Below, one piece after another: positions 41,976 to 50,170 of a stretch of DNA of 64,000 nucleotides. Both the position numbers and the translations under genes were made by a program. Under the pieces are notes generated by a model. The model ran no database searches. It saw nothing but the letters and a program-made list of their open reading frames with translations, and was not told where the DNA came from. This DNA comes from Solirubrobacter phytolaccae (GTDB taxonomy: Bacteria; Actinomycetota; Thermoleophilia; Solirubrobacterales; Solirubrobacteraceae), in the NCBI RefSeq assembly GCF_027587195.1, contig NZ_JAPDDP010000016.1, positions 1-64,000 on the forward strand, read 5' to 3'. Each line of letters opens with the position of its first letter. Within the stretch, counting starts at the first letter, position 1.

Positions 41976-42383
41976 TTAGGAAGCGAGGTCGTTGCGGATC
42001 TGGAGGGGCGGGGCGCCCGGCTCCGAGGCCACGGGGGCCTCCTCGGGCGCGTCGGCCTTCGGCTCGATGCCGAGCGTGGAGGCCAGCTCGCCCGTCTCGT
42101 ACATCTCGGTGACGATGTCGCAGCCGCCGACGAGCTCGCCGTTGACGAACAGCTGGGGGATCGTCGGCCAGTTCGAGATGGCGGACAGCTCCTGGCGGAT
42201 CCGCGGATCGGGCAGGATGTCCACGGCCGCGTAGGAAGCGCCGAGCGCGTCCAGGGCGGCGACCGTGCGGGCGCTGAAGCCGCACATCGGCTGCTCCGGA
42301 CGGCCCTTCATGAAGAGGATGACTTCGTGCGAGGAGATCGCGTTCTGGATCTCGTCGCGCATGGGGTTCTCAGTGGCGCTCAC
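41976..42383 (-). CDS. Monothiol (CGFS) glutaredoxin
   Basis: 135 residues. CGFS at 34-37 in PMCGFSARTVAAL, cis-Pro in TIPQLFVNGELVGGCDIV, and GSH-binding surface as in GrxD. Monothiol CGFS glutaredoxins transfer [2Fe-2S] clusters and form complexes with BolA, whose gene is directly upstream (GTGA overlap), and ErpA is divergent, so the role is Fe-S delivery. The C-terminus after residue 105 is an acidic/Pro-rich extension not typical of GrxD. GTG 42383. Confidence 0.92.
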   Translation of the reverse strand: MSATENPMRDEIQNAISSHEVILFMKGRPEQPMCGFSARTVAALDALGASYAAVDILPDPRIRQELSAISNWPTIPQLFVNGELVGGCDIVTEMYETGELASTLGIEPKADAPEEAPVASEPGAPPLQIRNDLAS

Positions 42384-42610
42384 GCTTCCGCCTTCGTGAC
42401 GAGGGATAGGGCATGGATCGGACCGCCGATGTCGGCTCCGAACACCGCGTAGACGCGGCGATGCTGCTCGATGCGGCTCAGCTCGGCGAACTCCGGCGCG
42501 ACGACGGTGGCGCGGAAGTGATCTCCCGTTCCGGTGAGGTCGGTCACGGCGGCGGAGGAGCCGGGGATCGCGGCCTCGATGCGCAGCTTGAGGTCGTCGG
42601 TGGAGGGCAT
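42380..42610 (-). CDS. BolA family protein
   Basis: 76 residues: LKLRIEAAIPGSSAAVTDLTGTGDHFRATVVAPEF and the signature helix/strand SRIEQHRRVYAVFGADIGG-PIHALSLVTKA. BolA partners CGFS glutaredoxins through a shared [2Fe-2S] cluster, and the two genes overlap. ATG 42610; two palindromes lie in the 72 bp divergent promoter region with erpA. Confidence 0.92.
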   Translation of the reverse strand: MPSTDDLKLRIEAAIPGSSAAVTDLTGTGDHFRATVVAPEFAELSRIEQHRRVYAVFGADIGGPIHALSLVTKAEA

Positions 42611-42621
42611 TCACCGGAAGG

Positions 42622-42647
42622 GTAGCGGTCGCTACACTTCGGGAAGT
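42622..42647. promoter_or_regulatory. Two adjacent palindromes between bolA and erpA
   Basis: GTAGCG-GT-CGCTAC (42622-42635) abuts ACTTC-GG-GAAGT (42636-42647). They lie in the shared divergent control region of the Fe-S genes and could bind a cluster-sensing or iron-responsive regulator. Confidence 0.5.
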
Positions 42648-42681
42648 ATTGGCTGGGAAACCCGCACGGGAGTACTGACAC

Positions 42682-43035
42682 TTGATCACCTTCACCGAAA
42701 AGGGCGCCGAGAAGGTCCAGGAGTTTCTCGCGTCCCAGAGCACCGACGTGCAGACCGCCGGCCTCCGCGTGGGTGTGCGCGGTGGCGGGTGCTCGGGCTT
42801 CCAGTATGCGCTCGCGTTCGACGAGGAGCGCCCGGGTGACGAGGTCTTCACCGACCGCGGCCTGCGGATCCTCGTCGACGGCCCCTCGCTCCCCTACGTC
42901 AAGGGTGCGGTCGTCGACTACGTCGAGTCCATGCAGGGCGCCGGCTTCAAGGTCGACAACCCGAACGTCATCGCGGCCTGCGGCTGCGGCTCCTCTTTCC
43001 GCGTTGAGGAAGAGGAAGAAGTCTCCGCGGTCTAG
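42682..43035 (+). CDS. erpA: Iron-sulfur cluster insertion protein (ErpA/HesB)
   Basis: 117 residues, A-type carrier. Three cluster Cys: Cys37 in VRGGGCSGFQYAL and Cys100/Cys102 in AACGCGSSF. It takes [2Fe-2S]/[4Fe-4S] clusters and delivers them to apoproteins. Start is TTG 42682, in agreement with the ITFTEKGAEKV beginning. Divergent from bolA-grx, forming one Fe-S module. A hairpin follows the stop. Confidence 0.93.
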   Translation: MITFTEKGAEKVQEFLASQSTDVQTAGLRVGVRGGGCSGFQYALAFDEERPGDEVFTDRGLRILVDGPSLPYVKGAVVDYVESMQGAGFKVDNPNVIAACGCGSSFRVEEEEEVSAV

Positions 43036-43050
43036 GCGCCTGTTGCATTG

Positions 43051-43073
43051 AGCGGCGCCCTCCGCGCCGCTTT
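43051..43073 (+). terminator. Hairpin terminator after erpA
   Basis: GCGGCGC-CCTCC-GCGCCGC stem with TTT directly after, 16 bp past the erpA stop. Confidence 0.65.
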
Positions 43074-43083
43074 ACTGCCGCGC

Positions 43084-43869
43084 GTGAAGATTCGTGCGCT
43101 GTGCCTGACCCTGCTCGCTTCCGCGTGCTTCGCCCCGTCGGCGAACGCGGCGGTCGCCGACTCGATCCTGCCGTTCTACGACGCCGCTGACGGCGTCCGC
43201 GCCGTCAAGCGCGCGAGCGGCGAGGACGTGATCCGCTTCGACGCCAAGGCCGCGAAGCTCTACAAGGCGATCGCCGGCAAGACGGCCGAGATCAGCTGCA
43301 ACACCCGGATCGTCAGGAACGACGCTGGGCCGCTCGACGTGGTCGGCGCGGGGTTCAGCTCGACCAGGAAGCTCCCGAAGCGCCGCGGGTCGGTGCGGCT
43401 CGGCACCACGAAGGCCGAGCTGTGCGCGATCGCGACCAAGAAGGTCAAGGGCGAGGAGCTGTGCTTCGCGCCTGAGGTCGGCTCGAAGCTCTGCGTGCGC
43501 GTGGCGGTGGCGCTCACGCCCGCCGGCACGGCGTATCTCGACGAGCGGGCACGGACGATCGAGCTGGCGTTCACCGCGTCGTTGCTCGGTGCGGCGCTCT
43601 CGCCGGACTTCAAGGTCCCGGGCAACACCACGCTCGAGAAGATGCACACGCTGCTCGGGCCGGACGTCGTCGAGCTCGCCACGCCGGATGAGTCCCCGGC
43701 CCTCGGGAAGGTGGGCTTCTGGGCCCCGGACGCCAAGAACTTCGCGATCGTCGCCCTGCTGGCGGACGGGACGCGGCGCTTTCTCAGCATCCGCGACGGC
43801 GTCTTCAGCACGAACGACCTGAGGCTGACCGAGGGGCTCGACAGCGAGGACGTCTTCACACTCGGCTGA
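43084..43869 (+). CDS. Exported protein, unknown
   Basis: 261 residues from GTG 43084, which places a typical signal peptide (KIRALCLTLLASACFAPSANA) at the N-terminus; a frame start at 43048 lies in the terminator. The mature part is mixed alpha/beta with Cys pairs (SCNTRIV, AELCAIA, GEELCF, LCVRVAV) able to form disulfides. No family recognised. Ends 20 bp before the GST gene. Confidence 0.6.
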   Translation: MKIRALCLTLLASACFAPSANAAVADSILPFYDAADGVRAVKRASGEDVIRFDAKAAKLYKAIAGKTAEISCNTRIVRNDAGPLDVVGAGFSSTRKLPKRRGSVRLGTTKAELCAIATKKVKGEELCFAPEVGSKLCVRVAVALTPAGTAYLDERARTIELAFTASLLGAALSPDFKVPGNTTLEKMHTLLGPDVVELATPDESPALGKVGFWAPDAKNFAIVALLADGTRRFLSIRDGVFSTNDLRLTEGLDSEDVFTLG

Positions 43870-43879
43870 GCTCGTGCGT

Positions 43880-43899
43880 TAGAGGCGCATGCGCCTCTA
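43880..43899. promoter_or_regulatory. 20 bp perfect palindrome centred on the GST start codon
   Basis: TAGAGGCGCA/TGCGCCTCTA; the ATG at 43889 is at its exact centre. In RNA it would fold into a hairpin hiding the start. Confidence 0.65.
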
Positions 43900-44509
43900 C
43901 GACTACGCCGCGTCCGGGAACTGCTTCAAGGTCCGGCTCCTGCTCGGAATGCTGGACCTCGACTGCGAGCGGGTGCCGATCGACATCTTCGCCGGGGACA
44001 CGCTCACCTGCGAGTTCGCGATGCTCAACCCGGTGCGCGAGACGCCGGTGCTCGAGCTGGACTCGGGCGAGCGGATCACGCAGTCCAACGCGATCCTCTG
44101 GTACCTCGCGGAGGGGACGGCGTGGCTGCCGGACACGCCGCTCGGGCGGGCGCAGGTCGCGCAGTGGCTGTCGTTCGAGCAGGAGCGGGTGATGGGTGGG
44201 CTCGGCGGACCGCGGTTCCGGCTGCTCACCGGGCGCGCGACGGCGGAGGAGGTCGAGCCGCGGCTGGCGACCGGCCGGGAGGCGCTGGCCATCCTCGGCG
44301 ACCAACTGATGGCGCGCGACTGGGTCGTGGGGGCGGCGCCCTCGATCGCGGACCTGTCGCTGTTCGCGTACGTGAGCGTGGCGCCGGTCGAGGTGCCGGG
44401 CGCGGTGGCCGCGTGGCTGGACCGCGTGCGCGCGCTGCCGGGCTTCCTCGACGACTTCGTGCCCTATCCGGACAACGCTCGTCCCGGGGCGGGGTCGTCG
44501 ATCTACTAG
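43889..44509 (+). CDS. Glutathione S-transferase family protein
   Basis: 206 residues. Thioredoxin-like N-terminus MRLYDYAASGNCFKVRLLLGML, cis-Pro in NPVRETPVLELDSG, E-S type residues ITQSNAILWYL, then an all-helical C-terminal domain with PSIADLSLFAYV (the GST N-capping box). It conjugates or reduces with a thiol; actinobacteria often use mycothiol instead of glutathione, so the cofactor is uncertain. The start codon is embedded in a perfect palindrome. Confidence 0.85.
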   Translation: MRLYDYAASGNCFKVRLLLGMLDLDCERVPIDIFAGDTLTCEFAMLNPVRETPVLELDSGERITQSNAILWYLAEGTAWLPDTPLGRAQVAQWLSFEQERVMGGLGGPRFRLLTGRATAEEVEPRLATGREALAILGDQLMARDWVVGAAPSIADLSLFAYVSVAPVEVPGAVAAWLDRVRALPGFLDDFVPYPDNARPGAGSSIY

Positions 44510-44512
44510 CGT
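44507..44512 (+). promoter_or_regulatory. -10 box of truncated haemoglobin gene (leaderless)
   Basis: TAGCGT, overlapping the GST stop codon, is followed by seven bases and the GTG at 44520. Confidence 0.5.
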
Positions 44513-44519
44513 TCGCCGG

Positions 44520-44987
44520 GTGGCCGACGACACACCGACGATCTACGAGTGGGGCGGCGGGCGTGAGGCGTTCTCGCGCTGGCTGAACGCGTTCTACGAC
44601 CTCGTCGAGGACGACGACGAGCTGGCGCCGCTGTTCGGCGGCACCGTCAGCGAGGAGCACCGCGAGCACGTCACGACCTGGTGGTGCGAGGTGATGGGCG
44701 GTCCGGCCGCCTACACGGAGCACCACGGCGGCTACGCGCACATGCTCTCCAAGCACGTCGGGCTTGGGATCACGCCGGAGCAGCGGCTGACGTTCGTGAC
44801 GCTCCTCTCGCACGCGGCCGACCTCGCCGCCCTCCCTGACGACCCGGAGTTCCGCGCGGCGCTGATGGGCTACGCGGAGTGGGGCACGCGGCTGGCGGTC
44901 CAGAACTCGGCGGACGGCGCGGAGGTCGTGGAGCACGCCCCCGTGCCTCGGTGGGGCTGGGGCGTCGCGCCGCCGTACGTGCCGTAA
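44520..44987 (+). CDS. Group II truncated haemoglobin
   Basis: 155 residues. TrHbII features: FYDLVEDDDELAPLFG, WWCEVMGGPAAYTEHHGG, and the proximal region with HMLSKHVGLGIT, plus a distal-pocket Trp in the WGWGVAP terminus, a mark of the group. It binds O2/NO; likely a protective or redox haem protein. Transcribed from its own leaderless start but directly follows the GST gene. Confidence 0.88.
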   Translation: MADDTPTIYEWGGGREAFSRWLNAFYDLVEDDDELAPLFGGTVSEEHREHVTTWWCEVMGGPAAYTEHHGGYAHMLSKHVGLGITPEQRLTFVTLLSHAADLAALPDDPEFRAALMGYAEWGTRLAVQNSADGAEVVEHAPVPRWGWGVAPPYVP

Positions 44988-45003
44988 CCCGCGCCGGCGC
45001 GGG

Positions 45004-45009
45004 TAGCCT
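45004..45009 (+). promoter_or_regulatory. -10 box of glycoside hydrolase gene
   Basis: TAGCCT ends eight bases before the ATG at 45018, which is therefore preferred over ATG 45012. Confidence 0.45.
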
Positions 45010-45017
45010 CGATGCAG

Positions 45018-46310
45018 ATGCGGTGGCCGGTGATCCTCTATGCCCTCGCGGCCGCTGTGCTGGTCGGTGCGTCCGCGTTCGAGCTGAGCCGCGACGACAC
45101 GGCGGATCTCTCGATCAGCATCAACGTCATCGCGCCACCCGGGGCCACGCCCGTTCCCGCGCCGACGACCTCGCCGCTCGCGCCGGTGCCCGCCGCCGGG
45201 CCGGGCCTCGCGGTCGGCATCACGGAGTTCAACCCGAACCTGGTCGCCGCGGACACGCCCGCGCCGGAGCCGTGGGAGCAGGCGCGTCAGGCGATCGGGG
45301 CGCTCGACCCCACGTTCTTCCGGCTCGTGATCGACTGGCACCACCTGCAGGCGACGGCGGAGGCGCCGGCGGATCTGAACAAGCCGGAGACCGGGTGCAT
45401 GCGCGAGGTCCAGCCGTGCCTGGGATGGGCGGGCGTGCGGCAGCAGCTCGCGGCGCTCGCTTCGCGCCAGAAGGAGGATCCGGACCGCTGGCAGACGCTG
45501 GTCGTCCTGACCGGGACGCCGGAGTGGGCGGCCGCGCCGCCGTCCGGCTGCGAGCGCGAGAAGGCCACCGTGCGAGCCCGGGCGCCCCGGCCCGAGACGC
45601 TGCCCGCGTACCGGCAGCTCGTGCTCGACGTGCTCACGGTCGCGCGGGAGGAGGGGGCGACGCTGCGGTTCTGGAGCCCGTGGAACGAGCCGAACCTGCC
45701 GCCGTTCGTGTCGCCGCAGCGGGCGGAGTGCGACCCTGCCTCGCCGAGCCTCGCGCCCGGCGTCTACACCGAGCTGGCGAAGACCCTGACGAGCGCGCTC
45801 GACGAGGCACCGGGCGAGCAGCAGCTGGTGATCGGCGAGACCGCGGGCCTGCTGAAGGACACCAAGCTCGTGACGAGCGTCGGCGAGTTCATCCGCGGCC
45901 TTCCGGAGGAGCTCGTGTGCTCCTCGACGGTCTATTCCCAGCACGCGTACATCGGCGGCCGCGACCCGGTCGAGCAGGCCGCCACCGCGCTGGCCGCGCG
46001 GGGCTGCCCGGAGCCGCACACGATCTGGATCACCGAGACGGGCGTCGGTCCGGCGCCCGAGGAGTACTCCGCGGTGCCGGACCCCGCGGCCGCGGGCTGC
46101 CGCGACCTGCACGAGCGCCTCGTCCAGTGGTGGAACGACCCGCGCGTGACCGTGGCCTTCCAGTACACGGTCCGCGAGGACGACAAGTTCCCGGTCGGCC
46201 TGTTCTCCACCGACCTCACCGAGACCCGCCCGGCGCTGCGGGAATGGCAGGCCTGGGGCGGGGCACGGCCGGCGACCGCACCCCCTCCCGCAGACGCCTG
46301 CGGAACTTAA
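45018..46310 (+). CDS. Membrane-anchored glycoside hydrolase, clan GH-A type
   Basis: 430 residues. Signal anchor MRWPVILYALAAAVLVGASA, a Pro/Thr linker, then a TIM barrel: acid/base Glu in RFWSPWNEPNLP, and nucleophile Glu in TIWITETGVG. This pattern (NEP...ETG) fits families such as GH5/GH39/GH53; substrate not assignable. The mature domain faces outside. The TAA stop is the start of a palindromic repeat (copy D) and the convergent PD40 gene ends 24 bp further on. Confidence 0.75.
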   Translation: MRWPVILYALAAAVLVGASAFELSRDDTADLSISINVIAPPGATPVPAPTTSPLAPVPAAGPGLAVGITEFNPNLVAADTPAPEPWEQARQAIGALDPTFFRLVIDWHHLQATAEAPADLNKPETGCMREVQPCLGWAGVRQQLAALASRQKEDPDRWQTLVVLTGTPEWAAAPPSGCEREKATVRARAPRPETLPAYRQLVLDVLTVAREEGATLRFWSPWNEPNLPPFVSPQRAECDPASPSLAPGVYTELAKTLTSALDEAPGEQQLVIGETAGLLKDTKLVTSVGEFIRGLPEELVCSSTVYSQHAYIGGRDPVEQAATALAARGCPEPHTIWITETGVGPAPEEYSAVPDPAAAGCRDLHERLVQWWNDPRVTVAFQYTVREDDKFPVGLFSTDLTETRPALREWQAWGGARPATAPPPADACGT

Positions 46311-46331
46311 AGGCCCAGGGCCTTTAGGCTT
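46303..46331. repeat. Palindromic repeat family 1, copy D
   Basis: Core TAAAGGCCCAGGGCCTTTA at 46308-46326, perfectly paired around the central A. Its first TAA is the glycoside hydrolase stop codon. Confidence 0.9.
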
Positions 46332-46334
46332 CCT

Positions 46335-47681
46335 TTAGCGCACGTTTACGTTCAGCGTCTTGCTGATCGTGGCGCCCGAGGACGGCTTGAACGTGACCTT
46401 CACGGACAGCTTGCCCTTGCGTGAGACCTTCAGCTTGAGCTTGGCGGTGCCGGCCTTCTTGACCTTGGCGGAGGCCTTGCCGACCGTCTTGGAGCCGGCC
46501 TTGGCGACCGCGGAGAGCTTGCCCTTGCCCGTGACCTTCACGGAGAGCTTCACGCCGGACTTCTTGCTGGCGCTGGAGACCGTCACCGAGAGCGACTTGC
46601 CGGTCGGCTGCGTCGGCTGGGCGGGCGGCGTCGGCTGAGCCGGAGGCGTGGGCTGGGCGGGGCGGGCCGGCGGGACGTCGGCGGGACCCCAGTCGGGCTC
46701 CGTGGCGCCCGGGATGAGCACTGCGGGGGTCGGCGTGGCGCCGTCGAGCGTGCACTCGGAGGCGAAGTTCGGCACCGCGGCGATCTTCAGCCCCGCGCCG
46801 TCGGTGAACGCCATGTTCGAGCCGTCCGGCGACCAGGTGGGCTGGCTGTAGGAGCCGCCGACCGGCCCTTCGTAGCGGTAGCAACGGACCACGTCCGAGC
46901 CGATCGGGTTGCCGTCCTTCCACCCGCTCGGGAAGCCACGGATGAGGTAGACGCTGAGCGTGCTGTCGTTGGCGCCGGTCTGCGCCGCGAGCTTGCGCTT
47001 GTCGCGCGTGAGCTCGGCGCCGCTCATGTGCGGGTTGTCGCCCGTGTCGCTGAACCAGGCCATGACCATGTTGCCGTGGCCGTTGCCGCCGTCGGAGATG
47101 CGGTCGAGCAGCAGGTCGTGGTTCGGGAGGTGGGTCGGGTTGGCGAGCAGCGTCATGTCGTTGTCGATCCACGACGGGTGGCGCCAGCCCGAGTGGTAGC
47201 CGATCGCGTCGCCGGTCTTCCAGTCGGTCATGCGATCCGACCACGTGTAGCCCGTCCCGCCCTCGTTGAGGGCGACGAGGCACTTGGGCGGGAAGCAGTC
47301 CGGCGTCGTGGTCTGCGAGAGCCAGTAGTAGGTGTAGGCGACCTTCGTGCCGTCGGGCGAGATCGCGGGGTCGTACGGACCCCAGAACGACTTGCCCGGG
47401 CTCGTGCTCGAGACGGGCGTGGCGAAGTCGGCCTGGACGGCGCCGTCGCGCGCCAGCCGGTGGAGGCGGACGCCGTTGAGGGCGACGATCGTGCCGTCGT
47501 CGGACTGGGTCACGTCGGAGTAGCCGCCGGTCGAAGTCACCTGGTACTGGCGCGACCCGTCCGGGGTCGTGAGCCAGACGTTGCCGTCCTTGACATAGGC
47601 GATCGAATCGGCCGAGGCACTCGACGCGCACGCCAGCACGATGAAGGCGGCGGCGAAGCCTGCGAAGAGAGTGCGAATCAT
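46335..47681 (-). CDS. Exported PD40 (TolB-like) beta-propeller protein
   Basis: 448 residues. Signal peptide MIRTLFAGFAAAFIVLACASSASA, then PD40 repeats (AISPDGTKVAY, TWSPDGSNMAF), a Pro/Thr linker PTPPAQPTPPAQP, and a C-terminal beta-sandwich-like region rich in Lys/Ser/Val. Propeller domains of this kind bind proteins or glycans outside the cell. It is bracketed by copies D and E of palindromic repeat family 1, 1.4 kb apart. Confidence 0.75.
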   Translation of the reverse strand: MIRTLFAGFAAAFIVLACASSASADSIAYVKDGNVWLTTPDGSRQYQVTSTGGYSDVTQSDDGTIVALNGVRLHRLARDGAVQADFATPVSSTSPGKSFWGPYDPAISPDGTKVAYTYYWLSQTTTPDCFPPKCLVALNEGGTGYTWSDRMTDWKTGDAIGYHSGWRHPSWIDNDMTLLANPTHLPNHDLLLDRISDGGNGHGNMVMAWFSDTGDNPHMSGAELTRDKRKLAAQTGANDSTLSVYLIRGFPSGWKDGNPIGSDVVRCYRYEGPVGGSYSQPTWSPDGSNMAFTDGAGLKIAAVPNFASECTLDGATPTPAVLIPGATEPDWGPADVPPARPAQPTPPAQPTPPAQPTQPTGKSLSVTVSSASKKSGVKLSVKVTGKGKLSAVAKAGSKTVGKASAKVKKAGTAKLKLKVSRKGKLSVKVTFKPSSGATISKTLNVNVR

Positions 47682-47735
47682 GCGGCCGATGATCGGCGGC
47701 GCCGCTTGCCGTTCGCTTGCCGCGAGGTTGCCCGC

Positions 47736-47765
47736 GAACCTAAAGACCCAGGGCCTTTAAGAACC
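47736..47765. repeat. Palindromic repeat family 1, copy E
   Basis: Core TAAAGACCCAGGGCCTTTA at 47741-47759, identical to copy A. The minus-strand TAA at 47757-47759 is the stop codon of the membrane protein gene that follows. Confidence 0.9.
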
Positions 47766-49145
47766 GGCTTGCGCCAGAAGCCACAGCGCGAGGGAGGTGA
47801 AGCCCACCATCACGCCGAGCATCCAGTACTGCGAGCGGACCGCCAGCTTGGCCTCGCCGTAGAGCGTCAGAGCCCGGTCGTGCGCGAGCGCGAGCGCCGC
47901 GACGTGGCCGATGACGACGACCGCGACCTGGACGTACCAGGTGTTCTCCTGCGGGAAGACCGTGTAGTCGATGCCCCAGTCGACCGTGCCGAAGAGGTTC
48001 CAGCCCTGGGAGAACGGGTCGCTCGCCAGATAGGTGATCGCCTGGCCCTCGAAGACGAGGAACGTGAGGTAGTGCGCGGCGACGTAGACGGCCGCGATGG
48101 GCACGAGCGAGTGCGCGAAGCCGTTCTCGAGCTTGCTGATGCTGAGGTTGCCGCCGACCGAGCGGGCGCCCTCGACGCCGAGGCGGTAGAAGCCCCACAC
48201 GAGCCCGACGCCGAACAGCAGGCCGAGCGTCGACGCGATCTTGGAGGCGGTCAGCGCGCCGATCCCGAGGCTGTCGAGCGTGTCCACCACGCCCGAGGAG
48301 AGATCCAGCCAGAGCGAGCCCTGGCTCAGGCCGTCGAAGGTGACGGTGCCGATCATCACGGTGATGAACGCGACCGTGCCCGGCGGGGTGTCCAGCTTCG
48401 GCAGGCCGCCCAGGGGGCGCCGGAAGCCGAGCGTGCCGTTGCGCGTCTCCAGCACCGACATGCGCGCGAACAGGTTGAAGTAGACCGCGAACGCCTCGCC
48501 GCGCCGCGACCACGTGTCCACGCCGAAGTAGACCTGGGCCGCGAGCGTCACGACCGTGTAGCCGACGACCGCGGTCACGAGCGTCGACGGATGGTCGCCC
48601 CAGCCCGAGACGAGCTCGATCCAGGTGAAGGCGAACAGGAACGCCGCCGCGGGCCAGCGGCCGAACCGCTCCGGGTAGGGCCGGTTCAGCTGCGGGAGCA
48701 GCCGGCCGAGCGCGCGCCAAGGGCTCAAGGCCCGGAAGACGTCGCCGAACAGGATCGACAGGAAGACCAGGCCGACCCAGAACGTGATCAGCAGGAACGT
48801 CGGCGCCCAGTTGTCCAGCGCGGTGCCCGACCCGAGGTAGCCCGCGAGGATCGTGACGACGAGCAGGAACACGCCGAGCGTGCCCCAGAAGATCTGCAGC
48901 GGGACGCTCGCCAGCGCGCGCCCGGCGGGCAGCGGACGCCAGTCGTCCTGCTCGAGCCGCGGCGTCGGCCACAGCACGGCCAGCGCGAAGAAGGAGATGA
49001 CCAGCACCGCGGCGGCGGCCCACGCGAACAGCCACTGCGGGATCGGGAGCGGCGGGCGCTGGACGAGGCCGTGCGCCTCGGCCGCGGCGGGGACGAGGAA
49101 GAGAAGCGCGGCGGCCAGTGCCGCCGCCGGGAGGGCGCGTCTCAC
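47757..49145 (-). CDS. Polytopic membrane protein, family not certain
   Basis: 462 residues with signal peptide-like start (ALPAAALAAALLFLVPAAAEA) then AHGLVQRPPLPIPQWLFAW and about 10-11 membrane helices. From memory, similar actinobacterial proteins are annotated as fenitrothion hydrolase, but I cannot verify this and no hydrolase motif is obvious. GTG 49145 overlaps the stop of the lipoprotein gene (GTGA). It ends in a copy of palindromic repeat family 1, whose TAA is its stop. Confidence 0.55.
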   Translation of the reverse strand: MRRALPAAALAAALLFLVPAAAEAHGLVQRPPLPIPQWLFAWAAAAVLVISFFALAVLWPTPRLEQDDWRPLPAGRALASVPLQIFWGTLGVFLLVVTILAGYLGSGTALDNWAPTFLLITFWVGLVFLSILFGDVFRALSPWRALGRLLPQLNRPYPERFGRWPAAAFLFAFTWIELVSGWGDHPSTLVTAVVGYTVVTLAAQVYFGVDTWSRRGEAFAVYFNLFARMSVLETRNGTLGFRRPLGGLPKLDTPPGTVAFITVMIGTVTFDGLSQGSLWLDLSSGVVDTLDSLGIGALTASKIASTLGLLFGVGLVWGFYRLGVEGARSVGGNLSISKLENGFAHSLVPIAAVYVAAHYLTFLVFEGQAITYLASDPFSQGWNLFGTVDWGIDYTVFPQENTWYVQVAVVVIGHVAALALAHDRALTLYGEAKLAVRSQYWMLGVMVGFTSLALWLLAQAGS

Positions 49146-50158
49146 AGCCCGGTCTTGATGGCGTCCTCGAACTGCTGGACGCCGATCGAACCCTCGAGCC
49201 GGGACGTGATCTTCCCGGACTTGTCGACGACGAACAGCCACGGCTCCGACGGCAGGTTGAACTGCCGCAGCGGCTCGCGCAGGCCCTTGCTGACGTCGTT
49301 GTCGACGTAGACCTCTTGGTGGATGAACTTCATTTGCTTGCCGTACTTGGCCTGCAGCTGCAGCGCGATGTCCGCGACCGGGCCGCACACGCGCGACGCG
49401 CACAGCTGCGGCGTCGCGAACAGCAGCGCCACCGGCTCCTTGCCGGCGACCTCGTCGAAGCTCACCTCGTGCATGTCGCTCGGCGGCACGCGCGTGTCCA
49501 GGATCTCCTGGTTGCCCTTGGTCGTCTCCAGCGTGTCCGTCTTGACCTTCGGGGCCTCGTCGCCGACCGCCGGGATCGGGTCCGCGTCCGCGGTGGACAC
49601 CTGGACCTGGCCGGTCGCACCGGTGAACTTGCCGTTGGGCAGCTTGGTGGCGGAGAGCACGGCGTACTGGCCGCGCTTCGGGAAGTCCACGTTGGCGGCG
49701 TAGATCGCGGCGAACGGGTCCTGCTCGGTGGCGGCCTGCTTGGAGCGGTAGCGCGCGTCGGTGAGCAGCACGTCGGCGGGCGCGACGAAGGGACCCTCGG
49801 CGGGCTCTCCCGGCGTCGGCGCCACGTAGATCGCGGTCGGGCCGTAGACGGGCTTGCCGTCGGCGCCGATGACGCCGAACGCCATCCGGCTGGGCTCGCC
49901 CGTCGTGAAGATCGAGGTCGCCAAGCCGAGCGACGGGCCCGCGGCCATCCCGGAAGCCAGCTCCTCGAGCGTCTTGCCGTCGGCGGGCGGGAACTCGGCC
50001 TCGTCCGGCCCGACGGCCACCTTCACACGCTCGCGGACGCCCGCCTCCTGCGGCACGTTCTCCACCGGATCCTTGGGCGTGTCCGGCGTGTCGCTGCCAC
50101 CGCAGGCGGCGACCAGCAGGGCGAGAACAGCAGCGAGCAGCGCAACGAACCGGGCCAT
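49142..50158 (-). CDS. Lipoprotein with C-terminal thioredoxin-like domain
   Basis: 338 residues. Lipobox LLVAAC at the N-terminus (Cys 19). The C-terminal part PVALLFATPQLCASRVCGPV ... EVYVDNDVSKGLREPLRQFNLPSEPWLFVVDKSGKI has a thioredoxin fold with cis-Pro (SEPWLF), but the active site is Cx4C (CASRVC), not CxxC or Sco1 CxxxC. It may chaperone copper or reduce a membrane partner. It sits between a DsbA-like gene (12 bp upstream) and the membrane protein gene (GTGA overlap). Confidence 0.75.
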   Translation of the reverse strand: MARFVALLAAVLALLVAACGGSDTPDTPKDPVENVPQEAGVRERVKVAVGPDEAEFPPADGKTLEELASGMAAGPSLGLATSIFTTGEPSRMAFGVIGADGKPVYGPTAIYVAPTPGEPAEGPFVAPADVLLTDARYRSKQAATEQDPFAAIYAANVDFPKRGQYAVLSATKLPNGKFTGATGQVQVSTADADPIPAVGDEAPKVKTDTLETTKGNQEILDTRVPPSDMHEVSFDEVAGKEPVALLFATPQLCASRVCGPVADIALQLQAKYGKQMKFIHQEVYVDNDVSKGLREPLRQFNLPSEPWLFVVDKSGKITSRLEGSIGVQQFEDAIKTGL

Positions 50159-50170
50159 GACGGGGCTAGG

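Noticed and set aside
47028-49310. 760-codon plus-strand open frame
   Set aside because: Opposite the membrane protein and lipoprotein genes; charged low-complexity translation, shadow.
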